Origin: Mortierella sp. BCC40632
Taxonomy: Eukaryota; Mortierellomycota; Mortierellomycetes; Mortierellales; Mortierellaceae
DNA: 64,000 bases
Direction of reading: 5' to 3'
NCBI GenBank assembly: GCA_011634665.1
Contig: WAEK01000008.1
Coordinates: 1,729,501 to 1,793,500, forward strand
Shown here: piece after piece, positions 34,525 to 47,099 of the stretch
Position numbering within the stretch: the stretch's first letter is position 1
Layout: the number at the start of each line of letters is the position of its first letter
The notes under the pieces: generated by a model
Databases searched by the model: none
Seen by the model: only the letters and a program-made list of their open reading frames with translations
Told to the model about the DNA's origin: nothing
Made by a program: the position numbers and the translations under genes

Positions 34525-35586
34525 TGTGGTAGTGGTGGTGGTTGGTCCGCTTGCTGGTTAGGGAGAGGTATAGGTGATGGATGAATGGATGTCCAAGTCG
34601 GTTGTTCTCCTGCGAGTCTGCGAGTGAATGTAACAACAATGGGGAAGATGCTTTTTTTTTTTTAGCTTGTTTATGCACCACAGGAAAAGTCACACAGATT
34701 TTTGAGGCTCCAAATTTTTGTCCTCAGCTCCCCTCTCCAGTTAAAAAACTCCAGAACGAAGCATTGTCTGGATGCTGGATGGCTGTCAAGGCATGTGGAT
34801 CAATCACCCCTCTTCCTCCGCCCAACTGGAAAACCACGCATCTCGGTGCTCTGATGCAACCTAAGACTTAGAGAGAAACTAAAGCTCATTGCTTCGCTTT
34901 TTTGTCAAAAGAGGGTTGCTCTTCCGCCGCCACGACGGGTAACTGGAGGAAAGCTTCCTTCCCCCCCTCCCGCAGGACCGCTGTCTCTTGAAACACTGCT
35001 TAATGTCGATGGGATCCAGGAAAGGGCTCGAAGGACCAAACAGTAGTTTAGCCGACAGAACCACGAACCCTGGAATCTATTCCTGATATGCAAAAGGGTA
35101 TGGATACAGATGATAGTGCGTTCTGGCTGTTGTTGTTTTTATGTTAAAGCGTATTTAGAATGATCTGGTTTGTGCAAATACGGGCCCCATGGTATAGTCG
35201 GACAGTAGGAGGTCGCCCCATGCCCCCTTCTCCCTTGCAAGGTCTCTCTGAGAATGAGATCTTGCTAGCCTTTGTCGATATCTAGAGTAGAGTCCAAGCA
35301 ATGAGCTGGATCTTAGGATTAACAGGAAAGAAAGGCGAAAACGATGCTACCCTAAGTTGATCATTGGTAAAGTAGGACTCAAAGCGAAATGACGGAAAAG
35401 AAGGTTCCTTCAGCCCCTTGGATACTCTAATGAAATAAAATCGCCGGAAGAAAGGAGTCTATTACAATTTTAAAGAGGTGCTCATTTTATAAAGTCGAAG
35501 AGAGAGAATATATAGAAGAAAGGGGGGGGAGGGGGAAGAAAGAGGGAGAGGGAGAGGGAGAAATTATCTTGCCGAATTTGATCCGC
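34525..35586. other. Intergenic 1 kb between convergent/tandem minus-strand genes
   Basis: No gene supported. A T12 tract near 34650 and a purine-rich patch at 35480-35570 (G-rich, AGGGAG repeats) are the visible features. It holds the UTP23 promoter and the 3' flank of the next gene. Confidence 0.45.
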
Positions 35587-38121
35587 CTAGTCTACAAGGA
35601 TCTTTGTCAAGGCAGCTTGGACGAGGCTCTTTCGTTGCAATGAGGGCGCAGCCTCGAAGAACCCCATGATCATGGCCATCGACATTCCAAAAAGAAGCGT
35701 TTCTCCATGCCTATTTCATTACAATTGCATATCGATTAGATCAGACACTGTCCGCAAACTTTCACTTCTCTCACACATGTCCTGTTCTCAGTCCCTACAC
35801 CAGACCAAGGCAGTATCAAAATAAATAAAAGGGTACATACTTGATATTCCGAACAAGACCTCCTTCGACCATCCGGCGCCAAATAGATTCGAGCATAAAT
35901 CGGAAAAAGTACATGGATAATCCTGCTTGTCGTTTCCTGGATTCGATCAAAATCCAAAGGGATCCTATGAAGCCATTCAGGTAGGTCCGTTTGGTGGGTA
36001 GAATCGCCTTTGGCAAGTATCGCTCAAATCCACAGAGGAGAGAGAATGATGTCACCATGAATCCCCATGTGCACAACGAGCTCCGAATAGTGTTGAAGAA
36101 GGTCGACTTGAAGTAGTTCAGGACGCTAAACCAGAAAAAAAAGTCACCGCATGGTTAGGGCTATTGACAGTTGAAAATAGAGTATAGCTTTTTTTTTTGG
36201 GGGGGGAAGGCTAACTGCAAGCCGACGTAGCCAAGAGATCAAAAGATAAGAGAGACTTACCCATGTTGAAACACATTTCCGCCTCGACTCAGGAATGTCA
36301 ATGCGGCAAACGAAGTGTATAGCTTGAGAGCAAATTTCATGTTATGACCTGCCAAGCTCATACTAGCATGAACACAGCTGGACGTGGTTGGATGGAATAA
36401 CTGACACATGGGTGAATCATATCCCATGTCTTCTGTGGATGCCATGAGTCCGCTTAGGGAATCGGGGGCTAGAAAATAACCCCTTGCGAGTCCGGCGGAC
36501 GAAGCTGTTGATCCTACTGCTACATCTCTACTAACGAAAATGGGCATACTCCTACGACCAGCGGTGAGGTAGTTGTTGATTCCTACAAACATATCCTTTG
36601 TGTTTGGGAATGGACCCCATTTTTGGGTATCAAAGTCGGGTTGTTTGACCAAGTAAGGACTGCATTGGGATTGAATTGCCTTTCGGAGAGTTGCCTAGAA
36701 CAAGAATAAGGATACGAGATTTCAAATGCGAGGATCTTGTCAGCTAAAGAAGCATTGGTGGTTTGGACATCAGAGTGTAGCTAGGTTAGCGAGACTTACT
36801 GGGAGACACTCTGTATGGTGGACATAGGCGTGAATGAGCTGTGTTGACGCGGCAACAAAGAGAACCCAGGATCCAGCCCAGGCAGGTATCCAACTCGTAT
36901 AGCCTTCGTTCTCCAAAGCCGAATAGACCGTTTCTCCAGCATAGGTCAAAAAGTAGAGAGAAAGTGTCAATCTCCTCGTTTGCTGAGGGATAAGTGAGAA
37001 TGCGGGCGAAGCAAGCAATGCTGCTATCACTGCTGGGATCCATGCACGTTGTAGCCGCGGTTGGCTGGCCTTGTCAGAAGTGCTGTGCTCATGAGAAACC
37101 CCATTCTCGTCCTGGTCAAGGATGTTGCCTTCCTGATCCAGATTGATACCGGAATCTGCCCTCATAGACCGGCCTAAGGAGGTCGGTATCGGTGTTGTTG
37201 GAGATAAGAGTTCTTCGTTGACGGAAACAGCAGCTTGTTCAGGCCCAAGGGTAGGGACAGGGGAGTGACCAGAATCACCGGGATGAGCAGACCCGTCAGA
37301 AACCCTACACAAAGCCAAGGAGAGCTGACGAAAGAGGAGTTTGTAGAGCAATGCGAAAAGGCCAGCTGACGAACCCATACGGAAGGCAGACTGGTTGGTG
37401 ACAACCCTACGGACAAAGCCTCGGAAGTTGCGCTTGAGCATGGCAGGTAAAAGCACTTCGAGGAGTGAACAGGCGAGGAACGAGAGGGTGAAGCCGCGGA
37501 GGCCCGCCCGGGTCGCAGCGCTGACTGTTGTTGCGTCGGGTATAAATGAAGAGGGTGGTGATGAAGTAGAATGGGCTTGTGCACTGAGAAAAGGAGATGG
37601 GGTTCAGTCTCATTATTTTGGGGGAGGGATTGTAGAAATGGGGCAAACCATGAAAAAAAGGCGGGTAATGGTTCAGAATCGACTCACCCGAACCACTGTG
37701 CATAATCGTCAGGGTCTAATACAGCTTGATGTAGTCTCTGTACTGTAGCCATGGCGCCTCTTGATTTTTTACTCTGTCTCTTGTGCTTCATCGGCTGTCT
37801 CTTCCGCCGCCGGTCCAGCCGAAGGAGTTGATAACCGGCTGGAGAGAGGAAAAAGGACAAGAGGAGTTTAGGAAGGTCATTGCTTGATGTAGTCTGTCTT
37901 TGGGTCTTGTCTGGTGTTTGAGTACACGCAGGTACAAGGCCAGTGTCACCAGAGTAAGAAGTGTGTTTAGAGTGAGAGATGGGAGGATGTGAAGATAGGC
38001 GAGGAAGAGGAGGCAGATCCTGGGCTTGTGGCGGAGCAAAGGTGACGGTAGCTCGATCGTCGTCCAGCCGAGCAGGGGCCGCTGTGGCTGTCGGGGGAGT
38101 GAGATGGAAGACCCTGGGCAT
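35587..38121 (-). CDS. TMEM135-like multi-pass membrane protein, five exons
   Basis: Resembles fungal TMEM135 homologues, linked in animals to peroxisomal and mitochondrial lipid handling. Exons: 38121-37688, 37583-36800, 36694-36261, 36126-35841, 35710-35587; roughly 690 residues. Exon 1 is disordered, Pro-rich. Exons 2-5 carry several hydrophobic spans and the family landmarks: a repeated RxGxxAGLFALLYKLLFR segment, a second cysteine-bearing half with SCVHASMSLAGHNMKFALKLY, FFNTIRSSLCTWGF, a Gly-rich GFIGSLWILIESRKRQAGLSMYFFRFMLES and a final HGETLLFGMSMAMIMG. All junctions are GT-AG and in phase except exon 3 to exon 4: the only good donor (GTAAGT at 36260) and acceptor (TAG at 36127) leave the downstream family-like frame one base out, so this junction is unresolved or frameshifted. 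Function assignment is by overall pattern. Confidence 0.72.
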
Positions 38122-41100
38122 TTGGGCTCAATGAATACTGAAGGGCAAAGCTGAGGGGGTCGGAAGAGAAACTAAGAAGTCAGTGGCGAAAAGAGAGGAG
38201 CAGAGAACTATGGCAAGAAAGGAGGAAAAGGAAAAGAAGAGAATGAGAAAGAGAGATCATGAACAAGAAAGCGACAGAGGACTAAGGAGACCTTCGCTCG
38301 ACAAGTCCAAACCGTGTGGCACGGATCTCGGTGGAGCGTCCTCCTTCCTTGGCCTGCGCCGGCTTAGGCGCCTGATAGGAGGATGAGAAGAGCTTGAAAG
38401 AAAGGGAGGAGGATGTGAAGCAAGAGGAAGCTCCCTTTTGTTATTCCTGAGCATAAGAGGGAGCGCAAAATAGGAGGGGAATGTTGGGGTGGAGAGGGAA
38501 AGGGGGGCTCGAAGGCAGAAGACTGGGGAAGGGGCAGGCTGACAAGCAGATCACGGACGATGCGCAAGACGCGTATCCACCATGAAGCTTTTCTGGTGGC
38601 TATGCAGCATTAAAGCCCGTCATCACTATAATTGAATCAGTCTTGGCTCCTCTTGAAGTGGAATAATCTGTAGAGGAACAGTCAAACAGACCAATGGACT
38701 CTTTGGCGACACCTACCTAAAGACGGGTTACAGAATGGGGGTCTGGGGAGTTTAGAGGTCAATTAAGTAAATATGAGTCTTTCAGCAGAATGTCGATCCT
38801 ATTCTAGTTCCTTACCTGGGGGAGATCAAGGGATGGTTTAGTGCAGATGTGTTTTTCGATATTTCTCTCATTAGGACACCGAGACCCTTTTATACAATAT
38901 TATCTGTTCTTGCCTCTCTCTGCTTTTTTTTTTTTTTTTTTTTTTTTTTTTTGTTATGGCTGGCTGCTACGACTATTGCCATTACTAAGCTTGTCAGCTC
39001 CTTCTTCTCGGCACCCACCAAGTGTCAATCAGGTTCCAGGTTGGTCATTCTCTTGGCGCTACTCGTCGAAAGAGCAATTGTCTTGCGGCTCGTTGGATTT
39101 TTGTGTCCCTGTGCGCATGTCCTACATGTCTTGGCGCGTCACGTCGCTGGGGTTTAGCTTTCTCTGTTTGGAGACAGATGCTTGCTAATTAATTTTAATA
39201 GGCCCAAGAGCGTTTTCTCTTGCAACGCACCACTGTCCTTTGTAACAGTAGGATGTTCAACTGTGGCTACCCCTTGGAGAGGCGCAAGCAGCAGTAGATT
39301 TTATCTTTGTCAAGGAAGCAAAGTCGCGCATATATGGTGTGGGTGTGTCGTGTCTGGATGGAATTGTAGCAGTGGGGAAAGGTCAGAGGAGGAAGGGATC
39401 AGAAAACAAACCCTAGGAATACTGTATCATTCGTGCCACATTCTGACCTACACTCTGGTGCAGTTCATCCAGCGCCCAGAGATGTATGGAGACCTTGATA
39501 CTTTTTCCCGCATAGTCGGACTCCTTGAGAGTTGACAAGAAGCTACCGCAGAATTAGAGGATCAGATTTACACTTTTACTCACAAGGGTATCTTGTTGGC
39601 AAAGGCTCCATTTCATTTTGGCTCTACACCATAGAAAACTGCAAGATCCTCGCTTCTAGCCTGTTTTAGCTTGCCAGTGGCGTCATGAGTACCGATGAAA
39701 TAGAGCCGTTTGATTTTAGCAGGTAGTCCCACTAGAATTTGAAACCTCCAGAGGAAATGCGAACCGTCAATGGTGCCCCACTGCCTATCGGACCTCAAGA
39801 GGAAAACGAGGCGACCTAAAACAATAGTCGTTCAGAGTATTTGAACTCCTTCAGTTAATCCGTGATCCCATGCGACAGCATGTCCAAAACAACGAGCACC
39901 CACCTTCATCAATGTTCTGTCATGATCAGCAATCTGTGGAAAGGGTCTAAATATGCGAAAGCATCGAATTAACCCGGGTTTTGTTTCAAACTTGACTGGA
40001 AAGTCGCTATGATAAGACAGATAGGGGTCGCAGGGTACGGTTCCAGCAAGAGAGGACGGGAGGTACTTACAAGCGTGCAGAACGTCGCGGTGAACACCTA
40101 TCTCTATCCTATTTGAGAAACTATGTACGAAGCCTTTTGGACAAGCAAGCTAGTTGCGGCAGGTTGGTCACCAAACCTGATGAAGCTACAGTTACTGAAT
40201 GGCGCCAGGAATGTAAAAGCCGATGGCACCTCCGATTGCTACCTTTAAATGCCATCAAAAACATCTGGATTACCTTCTAACTGCATCTTTACATTCTATT
40301 CTTGACATAGTATGATGTTTACAGACGAGCATACAGTCCACATGATTGACCTTCAACCCACCGCCAAGGACAATCCACATCGACACCTAGCGTCGAGCTC
40401 TGTCAAAGAGAGGGACAACCAGCGGATGGTCGATGGATCCGAATCTAGTAGAGCGAAGAGTAGCTCACGATGGTCAAACAGCGAGTCGAGTGACTCAAGA
40501 CCATGGATACTACAAGAAAGTGGACGACTACCCACCTGAGGAAGGATGTCAAAGACATTGATCGTTTGCTCAAATGCAGCAAGGACAACTTTGAACGAGA
40601 CACTTCCTTGCAAAAATGAAGATAGATAAGCCAGTTCATGCAATACCAAAGACAAGCTTGCGTGGATACAGGAGCTGCTGGCCACAGTCAAGGAAGCCTT
40701 TTATTGCTAGGGAAAGGTTTGTCTTGCTGCTAAGTCTACAGCGCGGTTGAGCAAGAAGGTTAGGAAAGGTGGCGCGGCCAATGTCATGATATCGTTGCCA
40801 TCATGGGAACGTCTAGCAATTGAAGATACCTCATCACATCCCAATGCCTCGGCACTGTCAAGTCGACGCGGTCAAGCTGTGAATGGCCGACAGACACTGT
40901 TTTCATTTTGGACCGAGGATTCAAGGGCTTGAGTATTGTCTCGCAATGTTCCCCGAGCATTGTCCAATAATAAAGAACCCATGAATCGTTCCCAGGCGCT
41001 TCAGGGTAAGGACGAGACAAAGTAAAATAAAAATTAAGGAAGAAGGTCCATTCTCACAACTCGGAGCGTTAACACTAGTCCCTTTGCTGCTGATTTGATC

Positions 41101-41278
41101 ATAGTGATCATGGACATGGACGTTGACACTGCAGACAGCGAAACGTGAAGTCGTTGTAATGGTAGGAAAAACTGAGCTCATTTCATTTCAAACACAGCCT
41201 ATTTTTTTTTTTACCAGGAGCTGACTTCTTCCATGAATCAAAGGCGTAGTAAGCCTCGAAGGACCAAACTGTCTGCGC

Positions 41279-41318
<40 letters not shown>

Positions 41319-41836
41319 CCAATGGTGTTATAAGGTGCTCCAGGAGTAGCATTACTCGCTTTAGTCGACAAAAGTATTCCACACACACTGGGACACGGTA
41401 GTTGAATCACTCAGGTCCCCACCAATTGTGTGCTATGCCTCTCCTTTTCTTCAGGAGTGCTCTGCAACGTCTCTTACCTTTTTTCGTGACTTTGCAGAGA
41501 ACTTCCGCATTCTCCCCAAACCTTCGCTGCAGGTCAGATGCTCACGGGGTTCGAATGGACGGTTTGGCCACTTTTCCAACACTCTGTTTTCGCTGCTGCC
41601 CCCTTTCTCTGCCCTTTCTTCCTCTCACACACGGCCTGCATTCACACCCGCCCTACTCTTTCATTCGTCTGTCTCTCTCTCTCTCTGTCTCTCTCTCTCT
41701 CTCTGTCTGTCTGTCTGTTGTCTTCTCCGCAAGATCCATTCGCCATCTTCTTCAGGGCTAGGAGCACAACCAGGACCCCCCACACCCATCCATCCATTCA
41801 TCCATCGCACCACCTACTGCCAAGAACTATTTGATC
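38122..41836. other. Gene-poor 3.7-kb stretch
   Basis: No supported gene. Seen: purine-rich upstream region of the TMEM135-like gene (38170-38460), a T29 run (about 38924-38952), an A33 run (41282-41314), and between about 40310 and 40930 short plus-strand open frames in shifting frames, possibly a decayed gene of unknown identity. From about 41590 to 41830 there is the pyrimidine-rich leader, including (CT)n and CTGT repeats, of the VPS68 gene. Confidence 0.45.
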
Positions 41837-42847
41837 ATGTCGTCGCCGTCGAACTGGGACTTTGCTGAACGACACAGCAAGCGCATCTGCCTGCTGCCCA
41901 TGCCAAGGATACCCCGTCTAGGCCCCAAAGCGCGCGATACTTCCATCTACATTGCTGGAGCTCTTGTAAGGACCGCATGAACATTGATGTTGTAGCTACT
42001 GGACATTGCTTGAACTCTGCTTGGGCTCTGTTGTTAGACTGGTCTAACCATTTTGTTTTACTCTTTGACTCTGTAGTTTGCTTTGGGCTGGTGGTTCTTT
42101 ATCGATGCCGTCATCTACTCCAAGAACTGGAACTACGACACTGGATATAAGAAAGTCTCTGTTGAGTTTGTGGACTGGGTGCCAGGAATTTGCAGCACCA
42201 TTGGCATGATTGTGTAAGTACTCCTGGCTCTCTCTTTTTTCCACAGTTGGTGGTCAGAAAGGATGTTGGTTATTGTATCAAAAGAGTCTCTTATATCTCA
42301 CACACTAACGATGCATTCTCTGGTATTCTTTCCCACAGAATCAACTGTATCGACAAGGCGGCATTGAGGGGCGACTCGTTTTCATTCTCAAGTGGAGGTG
42401 GAGGAACCAGCGTGGCATGGAAAGCACGCGTTTTCCTTTTCATTGGATTTGCGTTTATGGCAGGAGGACTTGCAGGATCAGTGGTATGCTTTGCTCGTAT
42501 TCATAAAATGAGCTGTTCGGAGCATCATACTGTCTTATGGACCATCTTTGTGCTTACATCTTCCTTTGTAATACGCTGCCTAAATAGTCTATCCTTTGTA
42601 TCAAGTACTTGTTGCCAGGATATGGCGCGCCATTCGATTTCTGGGGAGTATGCAACGTTGTCCAAAACTCTCTCATCATGGCTAGGTAAGACTCTACTCC
42701 TAGTGTGAAAGACGTGAATGATTCTGGAAAGCCCACTCAAAGGACCGACCACTCACGCTTGAGCTTCCTTCTTCTGTATGTAGTGCGGCTATTCTGTGGG
42801 TTGCCCAGAGCACCGAGTCAGAGTATCAGTACAGCTTTTCGATTTGA
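41837..42847 (+). CDS. VPS68: Vps68 / TMEM50-family membrane protein, five exons
   Basis: Four-span protein; yeast Vps68 works with Vps55 in late-endosome sorting to the vacuole. Exons: 41837-41965, 42077-42213, 42339-42483, 42588-42685, 42784-42847, all GT-AG, phases consistent, 190 residues, the normal size. Membrane segments: about residues 36-60 (AGALFALGWWFFIDAVIY), 75-95 (VDWVPGICSTIGMIVINCID), 113-140 (FLFIGFAFMAGGLAGSV) and 158-180 (VVQNSLIMASAAILWVAQ). The VDWVPGICSTxGMxxIN signature and the YGAPFDFWGV turn are diagnostic. The CYT1 gene follows 307 bp downstream on the same strand. Confidence 0.94.
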
Positions 42848-43154
42848 ACATTGAACAGAGCCGAGCCTGGTGACCAGCACATGGTATGCATGACACAGAG
42901 TACAGTTTGTTGGTTAGGGTAGGGTAGGGCAGGACAGGGAGGAAGAGGAAAGAGTAAATGGTTTAATTCCTATATAGCCTGAGTTTAGTTTTTTTTCGAA
43001 ATGTGACGTCTGGGTATTCTCTGATGCAGCTCGGAGTTCCACTCGTGTTTTCCGAGATGAACTGGTAAAAAAAAGCGGGTGCGAAAGCGAACGAGAATCA
43101 GATTGATCGCTCGTCCTCCTCCTTTCCCTTCTCCCCTCACCCCCCATCATCACA

Positions 43155-45354
43155 ATGTTCCGCCTGTCTGCTCAGACGACCCGCAAGGCTGTTCAGCAGC
43201 TTGCTGTCCAGGTATGGCGTCCTATCCAATCTCATCTCCAGCCTCCATCGCTCTGGATTCGGCCCTCCGTGCGTGCCTGACGCCACATTTTCTCCGATAA
43301 TCGACTCTACAACAACACACACGGAAAAGCGCTCCGAATCCGGAGATGGCATGCATGCCGGAACCGATCCATCTCGCGACCACAACTTGATGACACTCAT
43401 TCCTCTTCTTCTCTACTCTCTCCTGCATCCCTGCCCTGCCGTTTAGACCCGCTTCCAGTCCACCAGCGCCTCGGCTGCCGGCTCCAGCTTGGTAATAATC
43501 TTTGATCGGAGGCTCATTTTAGTCGCGTCGATCTCCGGGATCTCTCAATCGGGCAATCCCAAAACTGTTGATGGACAAGACTAACACATCTGCTTCATCC
43601 CCCCGTCTATTGCTGTTTTCGATCGTAGAACGCCAAGAACGTCTCCTTGGCCGCCGCTGCCGTCGCCACCGTCGGTGCTGTCGCCTACGCTACCATGGAC
43701 TCTGTTGACGCCAACATGCTTGCCGACGGTCTTCACGCCCCCAAGCTCCCTTGGGAGCACAAGCAGAACCTCGCTACCTTTGACCATGCTGCGTAAGGAA
43801 TCCGAATAGCCTTTGCCTATCCTTTTTCACTTCCAATTCGATTTCACATCTTATGCTTCACGCGCCCTCTCCCAAGCCGGATATAGTTGGCCTCTGGGAT
43901 CGGGATTGGGGCAGGAAAAAACGGCATGTTCGATATTTTGGAGGAGCGCATTGGATTTCTCGCTCTACAACTACAATGTGGGCGACAGAAAAACACTGCG
44001 GGTTGAGGCAATGGAGATCGGAATGCATTGGATATCACCAGCATACGTATCATTTTTTATTGAGAGAGAGAGAGGGAGAGAAAGGAGTGTGATGGAAGGG
44101 CAAGCAACCGCACGCCAAACGTATCTTGGAATACCACAGACCATCCTGCCACTCAGCCTCGCTCAAAAACGATGTGATGCGTGGAGTAGAGAAGATATTA
44201 CGGAACAGACGCGTTCTGTAGGATGGACACCTTTCATAATGGCGACCAATTGTTCACTAACCATGCGTGGTTTATTTTCTACTTATTCTTCCGACTCGCC
44301 TCTGGCACGTGCCAATGCTATTCCGATAGTATCCGCCGTGGTTACCAGGTCTACAAGGAGGTTTGCGCTGCCTGCCACTCCCTCGACCGCATTGCCTGGC
44401 GTAACCTTGTCGGTGTCTCGCACACCGAGAACGAGGTTAAGGCCATGGCTGAGGAGGTTGAGTACACTGATGGACCCAACGACGTTGGTGACATGTTCCA
44501 GCGCCCCGGTAAGCTTTCGGACTACTTGCCTGCCCCCTACCAGAACGAGGAGCAGGCTCGTGCCGGAAACGCTGGTGCTCTTCCCCCAGATCTGTCGTTG
44601 ATGATCAAGGCCCGTCACGGTGGTGCCGTAAGTATCTTTAGTCGACTTTTAGATTCATTCTCGCTTCTCAGCTACAAAAAAAAAAAAAAAAAAAAGACAA
44701 AAACAAAAGAAGGGATTCTAATACTCGACGCCTGCCGCAATTGCGTTTGTGTTTTCATCTTATAGGACTATGTCTTCTCACTCTTGACCGGTTACCAGGA
44801 TCCCCCAGCTGGTATTGAAATCCGTGAGGGTCTCAACTTCAACCCCTACTTCCCTGGCGGTGCCATTGGTATGGCCCGTGTCTTGTACGACGGAATCCTT
44901 GAGTATGAGGATGGTAAGTTATGCTCCTTTTTGATTCCTGATCTACTCGTCTTTGGTTCGAGTGCACTTTCTCTCTTCCTTAGTACAGCTCATCTTACAA
45001 ACTTTACGTCTGTTCTTGTAAAATTAGGCACCCCTGCCACCACCTCTCAGATGGCTAAGGATGTTGTTGTCTTCCTCAGCTGGGCTGCTGAGCCCGAGAT
45101 GGACGAGCGCAAGAAGATGGGTATGAAGGCCTTGACTCTCCTTGCCATCTTGACCGGTCTCTCTGTCTACCTCAAGAGGCACAAGTGGGCCGCTCTCAAG
45201 ACCCGCAAGATCTTGTACAAGTAAGTAGCATCTCTTTTGGTATCCACCTGGCTCTGTACAGTTCTCCGAGTCGATCACTAACAGTCCCTCACGTGCCAAT
45301 TTCGTCACCTCTACCCAAACCCGGAATAGCCCCCCCACGCCAAAGAAGCACTAA
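43155..45354 (+). CDS. CYT1: Cytochrome c1, complex III subunit, seven exons
   Basis: Haem-carrying subunit of ubiquinol-cytochrome c reductase, passing electrons from the Rieske protein to cytochrome c at the inner mitochondrial membrane. Exons: 43155-43211, 43447-43491, 43629-43792, 44330-44627, 44766-44913, 45028-45220, 45330-45354; phases agree, 309 residues. The N-terminus is a basic, Ser/Ala-rich mitochondrial leader followed by an Ala/Val sorting segment ([17 protein letters not shown]). Residues about 86-105 read [19 protein letters not shown], with the CxxCH haem site at 101-105. The axial methionine lies in [16 protein letters not shown]-terminal anchor ([31 protein letters not shown]) precedes the tiny last exon, which encodes the end PPTPKKH. 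Intron 3 is long, 537 bp, against 79-235 bp for the others. Confidence 0.97.
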
Positions 45355-45572
45355 GTGCGCCAATCCTTAACGAAATGAAGTAATCAAGACGCCGACTAGA
45401 GATAACCACCCTTCCATCCCACTCCTCTCGACTCGCGCACCATTCCCGCACGAGTTCTTTCCAATTTTTTTTTCCGACATGCAACTTTTTTCTTTGCTCC
45501 ATAAACAGTTGAACTATACAATTGGGGGTCCTGGATTGGGTTGAGCTTGGCTTTTTTTTTTTTTTTTTTTTT

Positions 45573-45603
45573 TGCAGTTTGCAGTTTGCAGTTTGCAGTT
45601 TGA
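45573..45603 (+). repeat. Short tandem repeat TTTGCAG, four copies
   Basis: Follows a T21 run (about 45552-45573); four perfect 7-mers ending in TTTGAAAG. Confidence 0.9.
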
Positions 45604-46037
45604 AAGATCTCATTCACCTGCGAGCAGGGAGGTGTTTAAATAGGAATTCTTGTGCTGAAGAGACGTGCCCTTGGTTTCGCAAAAGTGTTGGGCCAACAAC
45701 GCCGCTCACCTGTGTTCGTCATGCATAACCTCACGGACCTCACGCCTCGGACTTTTGGTCCGAGTCGAATCAAATCGAGCGTGAGATTTCTCACTTTCCA
45801 TCTCTATCTTTCGCTTCTTTCTCAGCCTCGTCACTCTCTCTTTCGTCCTTTCCCAGTTTCCACTCCTCCCATCTTTAAAAGGCGATGGCCACGGTCCCTC
45901 TTGCCAAGCATTTCTTGAACAAACGCCTTTCTTCTGTTTTCCTTCTTATTCACCATCACCACAAATCATCTTTGCCTCACAGCACTCTTACCTCTATCCC
46001 CATCTTCCTTGACCCTCGACCTCACTTCTACACCACC

Positions 46038-47099
46038 ATGTCTACAGCCACCACACCCGACGTCCCCTATCCTCCTGTCGACGAGTCCTTGGGAGAGAGA
46101 CTCCAGCCGGATGAAGCACATGTTGCATCTGAGATTGCGAACGATGTGGAAGCGGGAATCCGCAAGCAGTATCAGGAGGGTGACGCACGCCGAGATGTCC
46201 ATTCCAAGGCAACAGGAGTCTTCCGAGCTCTATTCAAAGTCCATGAGAATATCCCGGCCATATATGCCAAGGGACCTTTTGTCCCCGGCAAGTCCTATGA
46301 AGCCGTCGTCCGCATGTCGAACGCGAGCTCGAACCCACATCAGTCAGATAACCACGAAGATGGCAGAGGGTTCGCACTCAAGATCCTGAATGTTCCCGGT
46401 CCCAAGTTGTTGGAGACGGACAAGAACGCGACCACTCAAGACTTTTTGTTCATCAACAGTCCAATTTTTATGACGAACGATATCCAAGCCTACCGAGCCC
46501 TGCTTCAAAAGTCGAACGGAACGTTACTTCAAAAGTTGACGATCCCATTTACGTTAGGTCTGAGAGGGACTTTGATTGCTGGCAAGATTGCGGCCAACAG
46601 ACCCTCAAACCCACTTCAACTCCAGTACTTTGCAGTTGTGCCCTACCAGTTGGGACTGGGACCAGATAGTGAAGTTGTCAAGTTCTCGGTCAAGCCAGTA
46701 TCAGAAGAACATGATCCCATGCCCGAACATCGAACGGATGACTACCTTCACCAAGCGGTCAAGAAAACGTTGGCGACAAAGGAAGTACAATACCGGTTCC
46801 TTGTCCAACGTCGAACATCTGAGCACATGGATGTGGAGGATTCAACACGAGAGTGGAGTCAAGAAGAGTCACCCTATGTTGAAATTGCAACGATCCATAT
46901 CCCTCAACAGGATGTAGATGCGGATGATCATCATCTGGAAAAGCTTGGTGAACGACTCTCGTTCAATCCTTGGCATACAGTGCCCGAGTTACGACCGATG
47001 GGAGCAATTATGCGGATGCGAAAGGTGATCTATGAGCGCATTAGCCGTGTCCGTGACAACATGAACCATGTCCCACGTGAGGAGCCGACTGAGGTCTGA
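46038..47099 (+). CDS. Catalase-like haem-domain protein
   Basis: Intronless, 353 residues from the ATG at 46038 (good context, TTCTACACCACC before it); an in-frame ATG at 45885 would add 51 residues that look like leader translation. Catalase-fold landmarks: the distal-histidine segment VHSKATGVFRALF (His55), RMSNASSNPHQSDNHEDGRGFALKIL, and the distal-asparagine segment DFLFINSPIF (Asn140). The usual proximal haem-binding RxxxYxDTxxxR segment of true catalases is not visible; the C-terminus has instead LSFNPWHTVPELRPMGAIMRMRKVIY. This matches the short catalase-like family found in bacteria and fungi, whose activity (peroxidase or fatty-acid hydroperoxide chemistry) is not settled. No peroxisomal SKL-type ending. 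Confidence 0.85.
   Translation: MSTATTPDVPYPPVDESLGERLQPDEAHVASEIANDVEAGIRKQYQEGDARRDVHSKATGVFRALFKVHENIPAIYAKGPFVPGKSYEAVVRMSNASSNPHQSDNHEDGRGFALKILNVPGPKLLETDKNATTQDFLFINSPIFMTNDIQAYRALLQKSNGTLLQKLTIPFTLGLRGTLIAGKIAANRPSNPLQLQYFAVVPYQLGLGPDSEVVKFSVKPVSEEHDPMPEHRTDDYLHQAVKKTLATKEVQYRFLVQRRTSEHMDVEDSTREWSQEESPYVEIATIHIPQQDVDADDHHLEKLGERLSFNPWHTVPELRPMGAIMRMRKVIYERISRVRDNMNHVPREEPTEV

Noticed and set aside
38841..39188. Plus-strand open frames over the T29 run
   Set aside because: Poly-Phe translation of a homopolymer with unrelated flanks.
40312..40932. Gene in the 40.3-40.9 kb stretch
   Set aside because: Three short frames in different phases with no recognised motif or splice logic; at most a decayed gene, so only mentioned in the intergenic entry.
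43813..44601. 262-residue open frame within CYT1
   Set aside because: It reads through CYT1 intron 3 and the following exon in the wrong frame.
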